A stretch of 38,407 nt of DNA. Source: Myxococcales bacterium. GTDB taxonomy: Bacteria; Myxococcota_A; UBA796; GCA-2862545. Positions 37,031-38,407 of the stretch are shown piece by piece (position 1 is the stretch's first letter; every line of letters begins with the position of its first letter). The stretch is from contig JAHQVJ010000071.1 in NCBI GenBank assembly GCA_019634415.1, forward strand, positions 1 to 38,407, read 5' to 3'. The translations under genes and the position numbers were made by a program. The notes beneath the pieces were generated by a model that did no database searches, was not told the DNA's origin, and saw only the letters and a list, made by a program, of their open reading frames with translations.

Positions 37031-38406
37031 GCTGCCCTCAGGTAGGGCCACAGCCCCGCGATGCCGCCCTCCCGGCCGAAGCCGGAGTGGCGCATGCCAC
37101 CGAAGGGAGCGGCCGGATCGAACAAGTTGGCTCCGTTGGCCCACACCACCCCGGAGCGCAGGGCGTGGGCCACGGTGAAGAGCTTGCTGGCCTTCTCCGT
37201 CCACACGCTGGCGGCCAGCCCGTACTCGGTGTCGTTGGCCTTGCGCACCGCCTCGTCGGGGGTGCGGAAGGTCATCACCGCGAGCACGGGGCCGAAGATC
37301 TCCTCGCGCACCACCATGTCGGTCTGTTGCACGTCGAGCAGCAGGGTGGGCCGCACGTACCAGCCGCCCTCTGGCGGTTCGCAGGCGCCTCCTTGCCACA
37401 CGGTGGCGCCCTGGTCGCGACCGAGCTGCAGGTAGCGCTCGATGCGGGCGTGCTGCTCGGCGCTGTTCACCGCGCCCACGTCGGTGTTCTTGTCGAGGGG
37501 ATGCCCCACCCGCAGCGTCTCCATGCGGCGCTGCAGCCGCTGCACGAAGTCCGCCGCGATGCTCTCCTCCACCAGCAGCCGCGAGCCCGCGCAGCACACC
37601 TGGCCCTGGTTGAAGAAGATGCCGTCCACCACGCCTTCGACTGCCTGATCCAGGGCGGCGTCGGCGAACACGATGGAGGCTCCCTTGCCGCCGAGCTCCA
37701 TCGTGAGCCGCTGGTCGCGACCGGCGGCGTTGCGGGTGAGCGTTCGACCCACGGCGGTGGAGCCCGTGAAGGCGAGCTTGTGGATCCCTGCGTGGTCGGC
37801 GAGGGCGGCGCCGGTGTCGCCCGCGCCGTTGACGATGTTGACCACCCCCGCCGGGCAGCCGGCGTCTTCCAGGATCCGCGCCAGGCGCATGGCGGTGAGG
37901 GGCGTGGTCTCTGCTGGCTTGAGCACGCAGGTGTTGCCGGCGGCCAGGGCAGGGGCGAGCTTCCAGGCGGCCATCAGCAGCGGGAAGTTCCAGGGGATGA
38001 TCTGGGCGCAGACCCCCACGGGCGCTGGTGTCGGCCCAGGCACGGCGTAGGCCAGCTTGTCGGCCCAGCCGGCGTAGTAGAAGAAGTGGGCCGCGGCCAA
38101 GGGCACGTCCACGTCGCGGGACTCGCGGATGGGCTTGCCGTTGTCGCGGGACTCGAGCACCGCCAGCTGCCGCGCCTCCTCCTGGATCCGCCGCGCCACC
38201 CGGAACAGCACCTTGCCGCGCTCGGCGGCTGGCATGCGACGCCAGGGCCCGTCGAAGGCCTTCCGCGCGGCAGCCACCGCCTGGTCCACCTCCTCGGAGC
38301 CGGCCGCGGCCACCTGGGTGAGGACCTCGCCTGTGGCTGGCTCCACGCAGTCGAAGCGAGAGCTCTCGAGGCCCTCCACCCACGTGCCATCGATGTAGTG
38401 GCCCAC
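37027..38406 (-). CDS. NAD-dependent aldehyde dehydrogenase, possibly 5' partial
   Basis: About 459 residues of a full catalytic aldehyde dehydrogenase that oxidises an aldehyde to an acid with NAD(P). Motifs: PVGVCAQIIPWNFPLLMAAW (substrate and cofactor cleft), NTCVLKPAETTPL (cofactor Lys), KLAFTGSTAVGR (NAD loop), LTMELGGKGAS (general base Glu), FNQGQVCCAGSRL (catalytic Cys), REEIFGPVLAV (Glu for cofactor) and PFGGMRHSGFGRE. The frame reaches the window end. The GTG at 38406 (VGHYIDGTWVEG) could be the start, but related proteins often carry extra N-terminal residues, so it may continue outside. Its stop overlaps the start of the truncated partner gene. The substrate cannot be read from sequence; upstream genes beyond the window might show it. 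Confidence 0.93.
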   Translation of the reverse strand: MGHYIDGTWVEGLESSRFDCVEPATGEVLTQVAAAGSEEVDQAVAAARKAFDGPWRRMPAAERGKVLFRVARRIQEEARQLAVLESRDNGKPIRESRDVDVPLAAAHFFYYAGWADKLAYAVPGPTPAPVGVCAQIIPWNFPLLMAAWKLAPALAAGNTCVLKPAETTPLTAMRLARILEDAGCPAGVVNIVNGAGDTGAALADHAGIHKLAFTGSTAVGRTLTRNAAGRDQRLTMELGGKGASIVFADAALDQAVEGVVDGIFFNQGQVCCAGSRLLVEESIAADFVQRLQRRMETLRVGHPLDKNTDVGAVNSAEQHARIERYLQLGRDQGATVWQGGACEPPEGGWYVRPTLLLDVQQTDMVVREEIFGPVLAVMTFRTPDEAVRKANDTEYGLAASVWTEKASKLFTVAHALRSGVVWANGANLFDPAAPFGGMRHSGFGREGGIAGLWPYLRAA

Positions 38407-38407
38407 G

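Overview
The window is a dense, very GC-rich bacterial chromosome segment with about 29 protein genes, no intergenic gap above 170 bases, and no tRNA, rRNA, CRISPR array, insertion sequence or phage gene that I could recognise. Seven products start with short lipoprotein signal peptides. Several families are common in Myxococcota and related former deltaproteobacteria: a MopE-type DxDxDG metal-binding motif before a beta-helix, a CRTAC1/FG-GAP lipoprotein, DUF3604, DUF3179, and GH57 with DUF3536. My inference is an uncultured or environmental member of that group; no phylogenetic marker other than a small L36 protein is present to prove it.

Layout. 1-1.3 kb: end of a secreted-type protein and a convergent SGNH-like lipoprotein. 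1.45 kb: a 46-residue ribosomal protein L36 of the cysteine-poor type. 1.6-7.0 kb, minus strand: a three-gene operon joined by 4-base stop/start overlaps (DUF3604/PHP-like protein, oligoendopeptidase F, S15-type hydrolase). 7.1-8.9 kb: beta-helix lipoprotein. 8.9-9.7 kb: MerR/TipAS regulator with a textbook operator. 9.8-10.6 kb: unknown protein with a possible permuted papain-like His/Cys pair. 10.6-16.5 kb, minus strand: two outer-membrane barrel-like proteins, a DUF3179 protein, a lipoprotein amidohydrolase and a lipoprotein alpha/beta-hydrolase. 16.7-17.6 kb: divergent AraC regulator, followed by a strong bidirectional hairpin. 17.7-21.0 kb, minus strand: acetyl-CoA synthetase behind a hypothetical lipoprotein gene.

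21.1-27.6 kb, plus strand, is the most coherent accessory block: a membrane-anchored HExxH protein, an FG-GAP/CRTAC1 lipoprotein, a large OmpR-type DNA-binding/ATPase regulator, and a two-lobed retropepsin-like lipoprotein. Spacing is -4, +2 and +11 bases. It looks like an envelope proteolysis/display module with its own regulator (inference).

27.6-34.3 kb is a second unusual block: DUF4301, divergent from a minimal Hsp20-like protein, a STAS protein without the phosphorylatable serine, a GH57/DUF3536 glycosidase, a convergent mannose-1-phosphate guanylyltransferase-like enzyme, then a long-chain acyl-CoA ligase. The divergent promoter region carries paired direct repeats and a hairpin. 34.4-38.4 kb holds a tandem-fold dCTP deaminase, a DUF1361 membrane protein, and a translationally coupled aldehyde dehydrogenase pair whose second member lacks the catalytic half; the first member reaches the window edge.

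Convergent neighbours repeatedly overlap at their 3' ends (11, 35, 4, 4 and 7 bases), twice by sharing one CTAG as both stop codons. This shows strong compaction.
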